DNA from: Spirosomataceae bacterium
Lineage (GTDB): Bacteria; Bacteroidota; Bacteroidia; Cytophagales; Spirosomataceae
Direction of reading: 5' to 3'
DNA: 10,173 bases
Assembly: GCA_030731175.1 (NCBI GenBank)
Contig: JANQUM010000073.1
Coordinates: forward strand, 1-10,173
The notes beneath the pieces are model-generated. The model had not been told where the DNA came from, made no database searches, and saw only the letters and a program-made list of their open reading frames with translations. Position 1 is the stretch's first letter, and every line of letters begins with the position of its first letter. Positions 1-7,103 of this stretch are shown here, in pieces. A program made the position numbers and the translations under genes.

Positions 1-47
1 TAATTTGAGGTTATTTTTAATAATCGTTTTCGATTAATTATAGAGAA
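1..47 (+). other. Leader before actE, with a small hairpin
   Basis: This short AT-rich stretch precedes actE. The first three bases are TAA and could be the stop codon of an upstream gene, which by the usual order would be actD, but nothing upstream is visible to prove it. Bases 21-26 (TAATCG) and 31-36 (CGATTA) form a 6-bp stem closed by a TTTT loop. No run of T follows, so it does not look like a terminator. No Shine-Dalgarno sequence precedes the ATG at 48; the bases just before it are A-rich (AGAGAA), as is common in Bacteroidota. Confidence 0.3.
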
Positions 48-662
48 ATGAGTATCCAATTGAAGAAAAAAACGTTCCTTTTGTTCGTGACCGTAGTATC
101 TGCGTTGTCATTTACATCGTGTGGCGATGAAAATAGTGGTTTCGAGTTCGCTCCGAATATGTATAACTCGAGAGCTTTAGAATCGCAGTCACAATGGCGA
201 GAGAATACCATCAATCCGAAAGGAATGAATATGAGAATGCCAGCGGGCGGAACAATTCCACGTAGTTATTTCAAAACTGCTTTTTTGCAGGATGATGATA
301 GTACAGTTGTTAACGACTTGATGCGTTACGATGTACCTGCTGATTCTCTTGAAGTTGCCTCTAGAGTTTTGAAGAACCCGATACCTTGGTCAGAAGCTAC
401 CGAAAAGAATGGCAAAGTGCTATACGAAAGGTACTGCCTGCATTGCCATGGTGAAAATGGCGGGGGAAATGGCAAAGTAGGCGTGGTATATAAAGGTGTT
501 CCAGTTTATTCATCAGCGGCTCTGAAGGATGTATCAGGTGGACATATTTACCACGTGATCACACACGGAAAAGGCAGAATGTGGCCACATGGCTCGCAGA
601 TGACACCCGAAGAGAGGTGGGAAATAGTGCATTACGTACAGCGACTGCAGTTAGGTAGTTAA
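48..662 (+). CDS. actE: Alternative complex III subunit ActE, monoheme cytochrome c lipoprotein
   Basis: This 204-residue protein is the small cytochrome c subunit of alternative complex III, expected to pass electrons from the complex to the terminal oxidase on the periplasmic face. It begins with a lysine-rich n-region and a hydrophobic stretch (about residues 9-22) ending in a lipobox-like FTSC, so Cys25 is the probable lipidated N-terminus. The C-terminal half is a class I cytochrome c domain with a single heme site, CLHCH at residues 130-134. Met168, in GKGRMWP, is the likely axial ligand; Met175 is a less likely alternative. The region between about 26 and 115 is a linker typical of this subunit, including a PAGGTIPR stretch. 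It lies 66 bases before actF and close to the aa3 oxidase genes, which separates it from a generic cytochrome c. The assignment is strong from domain and context; the donor role to CuA is inferred. Confidence 0.9.
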   Translation: MSIQLKKKTFLLFVTVVSALSFTSCGDENSGFEFAPNMYNSRALESQSQWRENTINPKGMNMRMPAGGTIPRSYFKTAFLQDDDSTVVNDLMRYDVPADSLEVASRVLKNPIPWSEATEKNGKVLYERYCLHCHGENGGGNGKVGVVYKGVPVYSSAALKDVSGGHIYHVITHGKGRMWPHGSQMTPEERWEIVHYVQRLQLGS

Positions 663-728
663 TCAAGTAAGTTATAAATTAGTTAGATAGATAGTTCTTC
701 CTCATACGAGATAATAATAAAAAAGAAA

Positions 729-2057
729 ATGGCTCATTTGCACGAAATACCTTCGATCGAAGAAAATTTTGAGTTCAATCCAGCTCACAAAACAAAGCTG
801 CTAATCGCGATTGCCGTCGGTGTAGCCATGGTAGCTGTGGGTGCCTTCTTATTACACAAAGGTTGGAGTATTGGAGTTTGGGAGACCGCAGAAGGTCACG
901 GTGGTGCCGGACCCGAACACGGTGGAACTCATGGCGAAGATCACCATGGAGCTACATTAATGTCAAGAATTGTTGGAAATATTTGGATGAACAGTGTTTA
1001 TTTTCTTGGAATATCACTGATTGGAGCATTCTTTATGTCGTATAATTACGTAGCTAAAGCTGGTTGGTACACTTCAATAAAAAGAATTCCAGAAGCATTT
1101 CCTGCGTTTATGGTAATTCCAGCCGCAATTCTATTGGTGCTTTATCTTATTCCTGCAACTCGTCATATCGTTTTTCACTGGACGCATGAAGGTATTATGA
1201 CGCCAGGTAGCGAAATTTATGATGAAATTATCGCCCAAAAAGAGTGGTATTTGAACTTTTGGTTTTTCTTGATTAGAATCGTAGTGTATTTTGTTATTTG
1301 GTTCGTTCTGTGGAAACAAATACGTAAATACTCACTTTTAGAAGATCAGTACAATGATTTAGAGCACTACCATTCAAGCCGCAAATACGCTAAAATGTTC
1401 CTAATGTTTTTTGCTGTTACTTCTTCAACTGCTGCTTGGGATTTATCCATGTCAATAGACACTCACTGGTTCTCAACTATGTTCGGTTGGTACCACTTAG
1501 CAAGCTGGCATGTGTCAGGATTGGCGGCAATTATGTTGGCTATCCTTTTATTAAAAGACCAAGGTTATTTGAAAGCCGTTAATGACAGTGTATTGCATGA
1601 TCTTGGAAAGTTAATTTTTGGATTTTCGGTTTTCTGGGCGTACGTATGGTTTAGCCAGTATTTATTAATTTTCTATGCAAATTTACCAGAAGAGACTATT
1701 TATTTCAGAGAAAGAATTAGCGGTTTTGACGGCAGATACTTTGCTCCGTTTCTAATTAGCCTTGTGCTAAACTTTGTATTCCCCTTCTTGGTTATGATGG
1801 CTCGGGGTTCAAAGAGAAATTACATGTTATTGAAGCTTGCCTGCGGGGCGATCCTAGTTGGACATTGGTTTGACTTCTACCAAATGCTAATGCCCGGTAT
1901 TGCAAAAGAGCAGGGAGGAATTGGACTTATTGAATGGGGCACAACGTTGGTATTTGCCTCTGCTTTTATCTTAGTAATTGCAAACCAGTTAAAGAAAGCG
2001 AATTTAATCCCAAAGCACCATCCATTTATTGGAGAGAGCTTGAACCACAATATTTGA
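729..2057 (+). CDS. actF: Alternative complex III subunit ActF, NrfD-like integral membrane protein
   Basis: This 442-residue protein is a polytopic membrane subunit of alternative complex III, related to the NrfD/PsrC quinol-interacting family and to ActC. Ten hydrophobic segments can be placed at about residues 23-43, 84-108, 124-142, 174-196, 220-240, 255-276, 293-317, 338-358, 365-389 and 400-420. Recognisable ActF-type stretches are WDLSMSID (237-244), WAYVWFSQYLL (303-313) and GHWFDFY (378-384). The loop between helices 1 and 2 carries a histidine- and glycine-rich stretch (His57, 64, 68, 72, 73). ActC would be longer and would normally sit between actB and actD, whereas this gene directly follows actE and precedes coxB, which fits ActF. 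It has no cofactor motif of its own. Its start is preceded by an A-rich run (ATAATAATAAAAAAGAAA) rather than a Shine-Dalgarno sequence. Its exact role in quinol oxidation or proton movement cannot be read from the sequence. Confidence 0.92.
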   Translation: MAHLHEIPSIEENFEFNPAHKTKLLIAIAVGVAMVAVGAFLLHKGWSIGVWETAEGHGGAGPEHGGTHGEDHHGATLMSRIVGNIWMNSVYFLGISLIGAFFMSYNYVAKAGWYTSIKRIPEAFPAFMVIPAAILLVLYLIPATRHIVFHWTHEGIMTPGSEIYDEIIAQKEWYLNFWFFLIRIVVYFVIWFVLWKQIRKYSLLEDQYNDLEHYHSSRKYAKMFLMFFAVTSSTAAWDLSMSIDTHWFSTMFGWYHLASWHVSGLAAIMLAILLLKDQGYLKAVNDSVLHDLGKLIFGFSVFWAYVWFSQYLLIFYANLPEETIYFRERISGFDGRYFAPFLISLVLNFVFPFLVMMARGSKRNYMLLKLACGAILVGHWFDFYQMLMPGIAKEQGGIGLIEWGTTLVFASAFILVIANQLKKANLIPKHHPFIGESLNHNI

Positions 2058-2130
2058 TAAAAAATATTATTCAGAAGAAACATTTCGGATAAACATTTCA
2101 TTTAGATACTAAAGTAAAACACGTAAGTAG

Positions 2131-3258
2131 ATGGCAATAATAATCGGCATTTTAGCAATTGTGTTCATAGTCATGACTGTCATGGTTTTGGGTAAAACGC
2201 AATCGTTATTAAAAGGGATACGCCCAACGGACTCAGAGACAAGCAGTGAAGGAGAATATGTAGATGATGCAAACAACTTCAACGGTTACGCGATGTTCGT
2301 TTTTTGGGTAATCAGTGTAGTTGGTGTAGTATGGTCCTTCCTTTACTACCGAGAAGATTTTCTTCCCGAGGCGGCTTCCGTACACGGCAAAGAAACCGAT
2401 TACTGGTTTTGGGTTTCAATGGCAGTAATCATGGTTGGTTTTTTTGTAGTAAACTCACTTTTGTTTTTCTTCGCTTACAAATATCGTTTCAAGAAAGGTA
2501 GAGTTGCCACTTTTTATCCGCACAACAACAAACTTGAGGTGATTTGGACGGTTATACCAGCCATTATTATGGCAGGATTAGTATTTAGCGGACTCAAAGT
2601 CTGGACGGATGTAATGGCTGATGCACCAGCAGATGCAGAGGTTGTTGAAATTATGGGTAAGCAATTCGGTTGGCAAGTGCGTTACCCAGGTGTTGATGAT
2701 AACAAATTAGGAAAGTACAACTTTAAGCTCACTGATGCAACTAACGAATTTGGCATTGACTTAGCGGATGAGAATTCATTTGATGATTTTACGAGCAATA
2801 CGGAGATGCACATTCCAGTTGGTAAGCCAGTGCTCCTGAAAATCAGAGCAAGAGATGTACTTCACTCAGTATTTATACCACACATGCGTGTCAAAATGGA
2901 TGCTGTGCCTGGTATGCCCACCAAGTTTTGGTTTACGCCAACTCAAACAACGGATCAAGCCCGTGCGGAGTTGGGAAATCCTGAATTCGATTTTGAAATT
3001 GCTTGTACTGAGGTTTGCGGTCGCAGCCACTTTGCTATGAAGTTAAGGCTTATTGTTGAAGACGAAGCCACTTATAATAAATGGAAAAGAGAACAAAAGC
3101 CGTTCTTAGCGATGAACCCTGATTATATTGAGAAAGTACCAGCAAATTTGAAGGCCAAAGCAATGAAGTATTTGCCAGTTGAAGAATCAACAAATCTGGT
3201 TGTAGCAGAAGATGAGGCAACAGCAGGAGGAGCAGGAACGCAAGCAGCATTAAAATAA
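2131..3258 (+). CDS. coxB: Cytochrome c oxidase subunit II (CuA subunit), aa3-type
   Basis: This 375-residue subunit receives electrons and passes them through the binuclear CuA centre to subunit I. All CuA ligands are present: His245 (in DVLHS), Cys292, Glu294 (backbone ligand), Cys296, His300 and Met303 within CTEVCGRSHFAM. The conserved MDAVPG sequence is at 256-261. The canonical two-helix anchor is at about 92-116 and 137-157. Two further hydrophobic segments come before it, at about 2-20 and 53-72, so the N-terminal part is longer than the classic two-helix form. There is no CxxCH, so this is not a caa3 subunit II with a fused cytochrome c. The region matching the electron-entry aromatic motif (GHQWYW in mitochondria) reads GKQFGW at 176-181, so the usual first Trp is Phe179. 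The tail after about 345 is low-complexity and rich in Ala, Gly and Glu. The gene lies between actF and coxA. Confidence 0.96.
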   Translation: MAIIIGILAIVFIVMTVMVLGKTQSLLKGIRPTDSETSSEGEYVDDANNFNGYAMFVFWVISVVGVVWSFLYYREDFLPEAASVHGKETDYWFWVSMAVIMVGFFVVNSLLFFFAYKYRFKKGRVATFYPHNNKLEVIWTVIPAIIMAGLVFSGLKVWTDVMADAPADAEVVEIMGKQFGWQVRYPGVDDNKLGKYNFKLTDATNEFGIDLADENSFDDFTSNTEMHIPVGKPVLLKIRARDVLHSVFIPHMRVKMDAVPGMPTKFWFTPTQTTDQARAELGNPEFDFEIACTEVCGRSHFAMKLRLIVEDEATYNKWKREQKPFLAMNPDYIEKVPANLKAKAMKYLPVEESTNLVVAEDEATAGGAGTQAALK

Positions 3259-3279
3259 AATTATAAATCAATTATAAAT
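3259..3279 (+). repeat. Tandem 10-bp A/T repeat directly before coxA
   Basis: The 21-base coxB-coxA gap is two copies of AATTATAAAT (3259-3268 and 3270-3279) separated by one C, with the second copy touching the coxA ATG. It holds no Shine-Dalgarno sequence. An unstructured A/T-rich region here may favour initiation at coxA, but the repeat could also be chance in AT-rich DNA. Confidence 0.4.
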
Positions 3280-5160
3280 ATGGCAGCAGTAACAGCACAC
3301 GTAGCAGACGTTCACGCACACGAAGAGCATGAGCACCACGAGCTGAGTTTTGTTCGTAAATATATTTTTTCGGAAGATCATAAGACGATTGCGAAACAAT
3401 ACCTTATCTCGGGTATTATTTGGGCTGTAATCGGCGGACTAATGTCCGTTGTTTTTCGTCTTCAGTTAGGATTTCCAAACTTAGACATGGCTTGGTTAAA
3501 GCCAATTTTAGGTCAGTGGGTTTCTATTTCAGCCGAAGGAGTCGGTAAATTAGACCCTAACTTTTATTTAGCTTTGGTGACAATGCACGGTACCATAATG
3601 GTATTCTTTGTTTTGACTGCTGGGTTAAGCGGAACATTTTCTAATTTTTTGATTCCGCTACAAATCGGTGCAAGAGATATGGCTTCAGGGTTTATCAATA
3701 TGTTATCGTATTGGTTCTTCTTTTTGTCGAGTATGGTAATGTTTGTGTCTATTTTCGTGGAGACTGGCCCTGCAGGCGGTGGTTGGGTTGTATATCCGCC
3801 ACTCAGTGCTTTAGCAGATGCTAATCCTGGATCAGGAATAGGTATGACTCTATGGTTAGTTGCAATGGCACTTTTCATTGTTTCAAGTTTATTAGGAGGT
3901 ATTAACTATGTTACTACGGTTATCAACCTACGTACAAGAGGAATGTCTTTCGATAAGTTACCATTGACAATTTGGGCATTTACATTTACTGCTATCTTAG
4001 GTATTCTTGCCTTTCCAGTTTTGTTCTCGGCAGCTTTGTTATTGATTTTCGATCGTAGCTTCGGTACAAGTTTCTTTTTGTCGGAAATTTATGTGAATGG
4101 ACAGGCGTTACCCAACCAGGGTGGTAGCCCAATCTTATTCCAGCATTTATTTTGGTTCTTAGGTCATCCAGAAGTTTATATCATTATTCTTCCAGCATTG
4201 GGTATAACTTCTGAAGTAATTGCAACAAATTCGCGGAAACCAATTTTTGGTTACAAAGCGATGATTTTCTCGATGGCGGGTATTATGTTTCTTGCTTTTA
4301 TAGTGTGGGCTCACCACATGTTTGTAACAGGAATGAACCCATTCTTGGGATCAGTATTTATGCTTTTAACGTTGATTATTGCAGTACCATCTGCGGTGAA
4401 GGCGTTTAATTACATTACCACACTTTGGAGAGGAAACATCGTGTTCACGCCAGCTATGCTTTTCGCAATTGGTTTGGTATCGTTCTTCGTTTCTGGTGGT
4501 TTAACAGGTATTATTTTGGGTAATAGTGCGTTAGATATTCAATTACACGATACGTATTTCGTAGTAGCTCACTTCCATATTGTAATGGGTGCGGCGGCAA
4601 TCTTCGGAATGTTGGCGGGTGTTTATCATTGGTTTCCAAAAATGTTCGGTAGAATGATGAATGCAAAGATGGGTTATGCTCACTTTTGGTTAACATTTAT
4701 CAGCTCGTACTTAGTATTTTTCCCGATGCACTATATTGGTATAGCTGGATTTCCTAGACGTTATTACCAATGGTCGGGTTTTGCAACATTTGATTCATAC
4801 GCAGACTTAAACGCGTTCATTACAGTAGCGGCAATTATTTCTGTTGCAGCTCAGGCGATATTCATTAGTAACTTTGTTTATTCAATCTTCAAAGGCAAAA
4901 AAGCACCTGCTAATCCTTGGAATTCAAATACTTTGGAGTGGACTACGGATAATCCAGGGCATGGTAACTGGCCAGGAGAAATACCAACGGTTTATCGCTG
5001 GCCTTATGACTATAGTAAGCCAAACTCGGCAGTTGATTTTATTCCGCAAAATATTCCTTATTCATCGACCCCTGAGTCAAATCTACCTCATGAAAATGAA
5101 ATGATTGCAGATGAAAAGGAAATCGAAAAGTTAGAATTCGACAGAAGCATTCCAGACTGA
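3280..5160 (+). CDS. coxA: Cytochrome c oxidase subunit I (heme a / heme a3-CuB), aa3-type
   Basis: This 626-residue protein is the catalytic core that reduces O2 to water and pumps protons. The metal ligands are complete: His103 and His433 for heme a, His431 for heme a3, and His296, His345 and His346 for CuB, with Tyr300 placed for the His-Tyr cross-link in GHPEVY. The D-channel residues are Asp133, Asn122 and Asn140, with Glu298 at its end. The K-channel Lys374 is in VPSAVK, where Ser371 replaces the common Thr. These mark an A-type heme-copper oxidase with both proton paths. About twelve membrane helices lie between residues 40 and 540. The first 25 residues are histidine-rich (His7, 12, 14, 17, 19, 20). 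A hydrophilic tail of about 85 residues follows the last helix and ends acidic, making the protein longer than the usual 520-560. It follows coxB by 21 bases. The TGA stop is followed by a strong hairpin. Confidence 0.97.
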   Translation: MAAVTAHVADVHAHEEHEHHELSFVRKYIFSEDHKTIAKQYLISGIIWAVIGGLMSVVFRLQLGFPNLDMAWLKPILGQWVSISAEGVGKLDPNFYLALVTMHGTIMVFFVLTAGLSGTFSNFLIPLQIGARDMASGFINMLSYWFFFLSSMVMFVSIFVETGPAGGGWVVYPPLSALADANPGSGIGMTLWLVAMALFIVSSLLGGINYVTTVINLRTRGMSFDKLPLTIWAFTFTAILGILAFPVLFSAALLLIFDRSFGTSFFLSEIYVNGQALPNQGGSPILFQHLFWFLGHPEVYIIILPALGITSEVIATNSRKPIFGYKAMIFSMAGIMFLAFIVWAHHMFVTGMNPFLGSVFMLLTLIIAVPSAVKAFNYITTLWRGNIVFTPAMLFAIGLVSFFVSGGLTGIILGNSALDIQLHDTYFVVAHFHIVMGAAAIFGMLAGVYHWFPKMFGRMMNAKMGYAHFWLTFISSYLVFFPMHYIGIAGFPRRYYQWSGFATFDSYADLNAFITVAAIISVAAQAIFISNFVYSIFKGKKAPANPWNSNTLEWTTDNPGHGNWPGEIPTVYRWPYDYSKPNSAVDFIPQNIPYSSTPESNLPHENEMIADEKEIEKLEFDRSIPD

Positions 5161-5180
5161 TAAATAATCCTCAAGGTAGG

Positions 5181-5232
5181 AAGTACACTGTATAAAGTAC
5201 ACTCTTCGTACCTTTTACAGTGTACTTTTTTT
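5181..5232 (+). terminator. Hairpin plus U-tract between coxA and ctaA (intrinsic terminator or attenuator)
   Basis: Bases 5181-5192 (AAGTACACTGTA) pair perfectly with 5216-5227 (TACAGTGTACTT), and TTTTT follows at 5228-5232. The stem can continue inward: 5194-5200 (AAAGTAC) pairs with 5208-5215 with one bulged C, closing a 7-base loop. This is the form of a rho-independent terminator. It begins 20 bases after the coxA stop and its U-tract touches the ATG of ctaA. The nine bases AAGTACACT occur twice on the left side (5181-5189 and 5195-5203), so the right arm could pair with either copy. Whether it fully ends the act-cox transcript or only reduces read-through into the assembly genes cannot be decided from sequence. 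Confidence 0.8.
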
Positions 5233-6213
5233 ATGGACAAAAGTAAAGCGTTCAGAAGGTGGGGAATGGCAACTTTAATAGCCTTGTACTTCCTAATTCT
5301 TATTGGAGGTGTGGTTAGAGCAACTGGTGCCGGAATGGGCTGCCCTGATTGGCCTAAATGCTTTGGAATGTGGATTCCACCCACCGTTGAATCAGAGCTG
5401 CCTCTAAATTATAAAGAAATATTTGGTGCAAAACTGAAAGGCGAAGTAGTGTTCAACCCTGTGAAAACATGGATTGAGTATGTAAACAGGTTGGTGGGTG
5501 CACTAATCGGGCTTTTTATATTCGGCACATTTGTACTATCAGTAAGAACCTTCTGGAAGAGCGATAAGCCAATAGTTGGGATAAGCTTATTGACACTACT
5601 TTTGGTGCTGTTTGAAGGCTGGTTAGGTTCGATCGTTGTCTCTACAGAACTTCACCCCGGCATGATTACGCTTCACATGTTGATTGCCATTGTGATTGTA
5701 GCTTTGATTCTCTATATAGTACTTCGTTCTTACGAGAAACGATTGCCAATTGAAGAATTTTCAAGTAAACAGGCACTCAATTTTCTTGTAATAGTACTAA
5801 TCGTGATTTCTATTGGGCAGGTATTGATGGGTACGCAAGTCAGAGAGTCTGTGGATGTCTTGCTAAAAACAAACAACCGGGAAGTCGGTGAGGGTTGGTT
5901 GAGCGTAATCGGTGGTAAATTCTATATGCACATAGCATTATCTTTTGTCCTGCTCGTAATGCACTACATTCTGTTAAGAAATGTTAAATCAAGTACCGTT
6001 GAAAAAGGGTTAATTTATAAAACAACTACCTACCTCTTTGCTGTTGTATTGATAGAAATTGTGAGTGGAAGTATCATGGCACTTTTTGAAATTCCTGCAT
6101 TCGCTCAACCAGTTCATTTATTATTCGGCATCGTGGTTTTGGGAATGCAGTTCAGCATCTTTTTGTTGATGAACCGCGAGTATGTTGCTAATCATTCGAT
6201 GAAAATAGCTTAA
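5233..6213 (+). CDS. ctaA: Heme A synthase CtaA (COX15 family)
   Basis: This 326-residue membrane protein oxidises the C8 methyl of heme O to the formyl group of heme A, the cofactor of the adjacent oxidase. About eight hydrophobic segments are visible in two similar halves. Family marks are GGVVRATGAGMGCPDWPKC early in the protein, with a Cys37/Cys43 pair in the first outer loop, then IEYVNR at 81-86, and GTQVRE at 200-205. Of the four heme-ligand histidines known in Bacillus CtaA, three have clear counterparts (His148, His233, His295). The first is Asn85, although the nearby Glu82 is kept. No second Cys pair is seen in the later loop (about 206-228). The ATG at 5233 keeps the basic KSKAFRRWG leader expected of the family. 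An internal ATG at 5266 has a purine-rich AGAAGGTGGGG just before it but would remove that leader. The gene directly follows the hairpin and precedes ctaB by 1 nt. Confidence 0.93.
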   Translation: MDKSKAFRRWGMATLIALYFLILIGGVVRATGAGMGCPDWPKCFGMWIPPTVESELPLNYKEIFGAKLKGEVVFNPVKTWIEYVNRLVGALIGLFIFGTFVLSVRTFWKSDKPIVGISLLTLLLVLFEGWLGSIVVSTELHPGMITLHMLIAIVIVALILYIVLRSYEKRLPIEEFSSKQALNFLVIVLIVISIGQVLMGTQVRESVDVLLKTNNREVGEGWLSVIGGKFYMHIALSFVLLVMHYILLRNVKSSTVEKGLIYKTTTYLFAVVLIEIVSGSIMALFEIPAFAQPVHLLFGIVVLGMQFSIFLLMNREYVANHSMKIA

Positions 6214-6214
6214 A

Positions 6215-7099
6215 ATGACAGAAGTAATTAACCATAAATCTGATTTTCAAATAAAAGCGAGAGCGTACTTTGACCTAACAAAGTTCCGGCTTTCAATGAC
6301 CGTCGTTTTTTCGGCCGCATTTGGATACTATTTAGGTGCTTCGTCAATTGACTGGGGTATGTTGGGATTGTTTTGTGTTGCATCTTTCACTACTACGGCG
6401 GCAGCAAATATTATCAATCAAATCATTGAGAAAGATTTAGATAAGTTGATGAACCGAACAAGTAACCGACCACTTCCAAGCGGCAGGTTGAACGTTACCG
6501 AAGTTGCTACTTTCGGTTTTATAATGGCGGTTATTTCTGTAATCATCTTGTTTGCATTTTTTAGTTGGAAAGCCGCTGGTTTAGCGATGCTTTCTATGAT
6601 ATTGTACGGATTTGTCTATACACCTCTAAAAAGAGTTGGGCCTATCGCAGTAGTTGTTGGTGCACTACCTGGTGCATTTCCACCAATGATTGGGTGGGTT
6701 GCAGCAACAGGACATTTTGGTTTAGAACCTGGCATTTTATTTGCCATTCAGTTCTTTTGGCAATTTCCACACTTTTGGGCAATCGCCTGGGTAACGCACG
6801 AGGATTATACACGTGCAGGCTTTAAATTGCTTCCCTCAAAGGGGGGACAGGATTTGAATTCAGCAATTCAGATGATGTCTTATACATTGTTTCTCTTGCC
6901 GTTGTGTTGGGTTCCCTATTATCTTGGAATGACGGGCATAAATTCGGCAGTATTTGCAATGATAATGGGTGTACTTTTCTTGGCTCAAACATTTCAACTG
7001 ATGCGTAAGGTGAACCGTAAAGCGGCTTTACAGCTAATGTTTGGATCATTTATCTATTTACCATTTGTTCAGATCGGATACTTAATTGATAAAGTTTAA
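6215..7099 (+). CDS. ctaB: Protoheme IX farnesyltransferase (heme O synthase) CtaB/CyoE
   Basis: This 294-residue member of the UbiA prenyltransferase superfamily transfers a farnesyl group to heme B, giving heme O, the substrate of CtaA. The first Asp-rich site is at residues 68-87 (NQIIEKDLDKLMNRT and then NRPL), with Glu72 where bacterial CyoE often has Asp, and Asp74 and Asp76 kept. YTPLKR is at 135-140. The second site, HEDYTRAGFKLLP, is at 195-207. Several hydrophobic helices span about 25-290, and the length is normal for the family. It begins 1 nt after the ctaA stop and ends 4 nt before the next gene, so translation of the three is probably coupled. Other UbiA enzymes (ubiquinone, menaquinone or chlorophyll prenylation) are ruled out by the motif wording and by the neighbours. 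Confidence 0.96.
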   Translation: MTEVINHKSDFQIKARAYFDLTKFRLSMTVVFSAAFGYYLGASSIDWGMLGLFCVASFTTTAAANIINQIIEKDLDKLMNRTSNRPLPSGRLNVTEVATFGFIMAVISVIILFAFFSWKAAGLAMLSMILYGFVYTPLKRVGPIAVVVGALPGAFPPMIGWVAATGHFGLEPGILFAIQFFWQFPHFWAIAWVTHEDYTRAGFKLLPSKGGQDLNSAIQMMSYTLFLLPLCWVPYYLGMTGINSAVFAMIMGVLFLAQTFQLMRKVNRKAALQLMFGSFIYLPFVQIGYLIDKV

Positions 7100-7103
7100 A
7101 ATT

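Noticed and set aside
21..36. Hairpin TAATCG-TTTT-CGATTA before actE as a terminator or operator
   Set aside because: The stem is short and AT-rich with no U-tract after it; it is recorded only as part of the leader.
1877..2101. Antisense open frame at the actF 3' end
   Set aside because: It mostly mirrors actF codons; low-complexity Ile/Phe/Pro composition and no context support.
3299..3345. Short repeated codons (CAC/GAG/CAT) at the start of coxA as a DNA repeat
   Set aside because: They are coding for the His/Glu-rich N-terminus and do not form a regular nucleotide repeat.
3564..3878. Antisense open frame of about 104 codons inside coxA
   Set aside because: It lies wholly opposite a well-conserved part of coxA, its product has no recognisable motif, and it has no start context of its own.
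5254..5268. Shine-Dalgarno-like AGAAGGTGGGG before an internal ATG of ctaA as the true start
   Set aside because: That start would remove the basic leader KSKAFRRWG, which fits CtaA N-termini, and such ribosome sites are little used in Bacteroidota. It stays a minor alternative.
5088..5384. Antisense open frame spanning the coxA end, hairpin and ctaA start
   Set aside because: It overlaps two conserved genes and reads through the hairpin; the product resembles no family I know and is best explained as a shadow.
7086..7103. Upstream TTG start for the first subunit III gene
   Set aside because: It would overlap the end of ctaB; the ATG at 7104 gives a normal family N-terminus and a 4-base gap.
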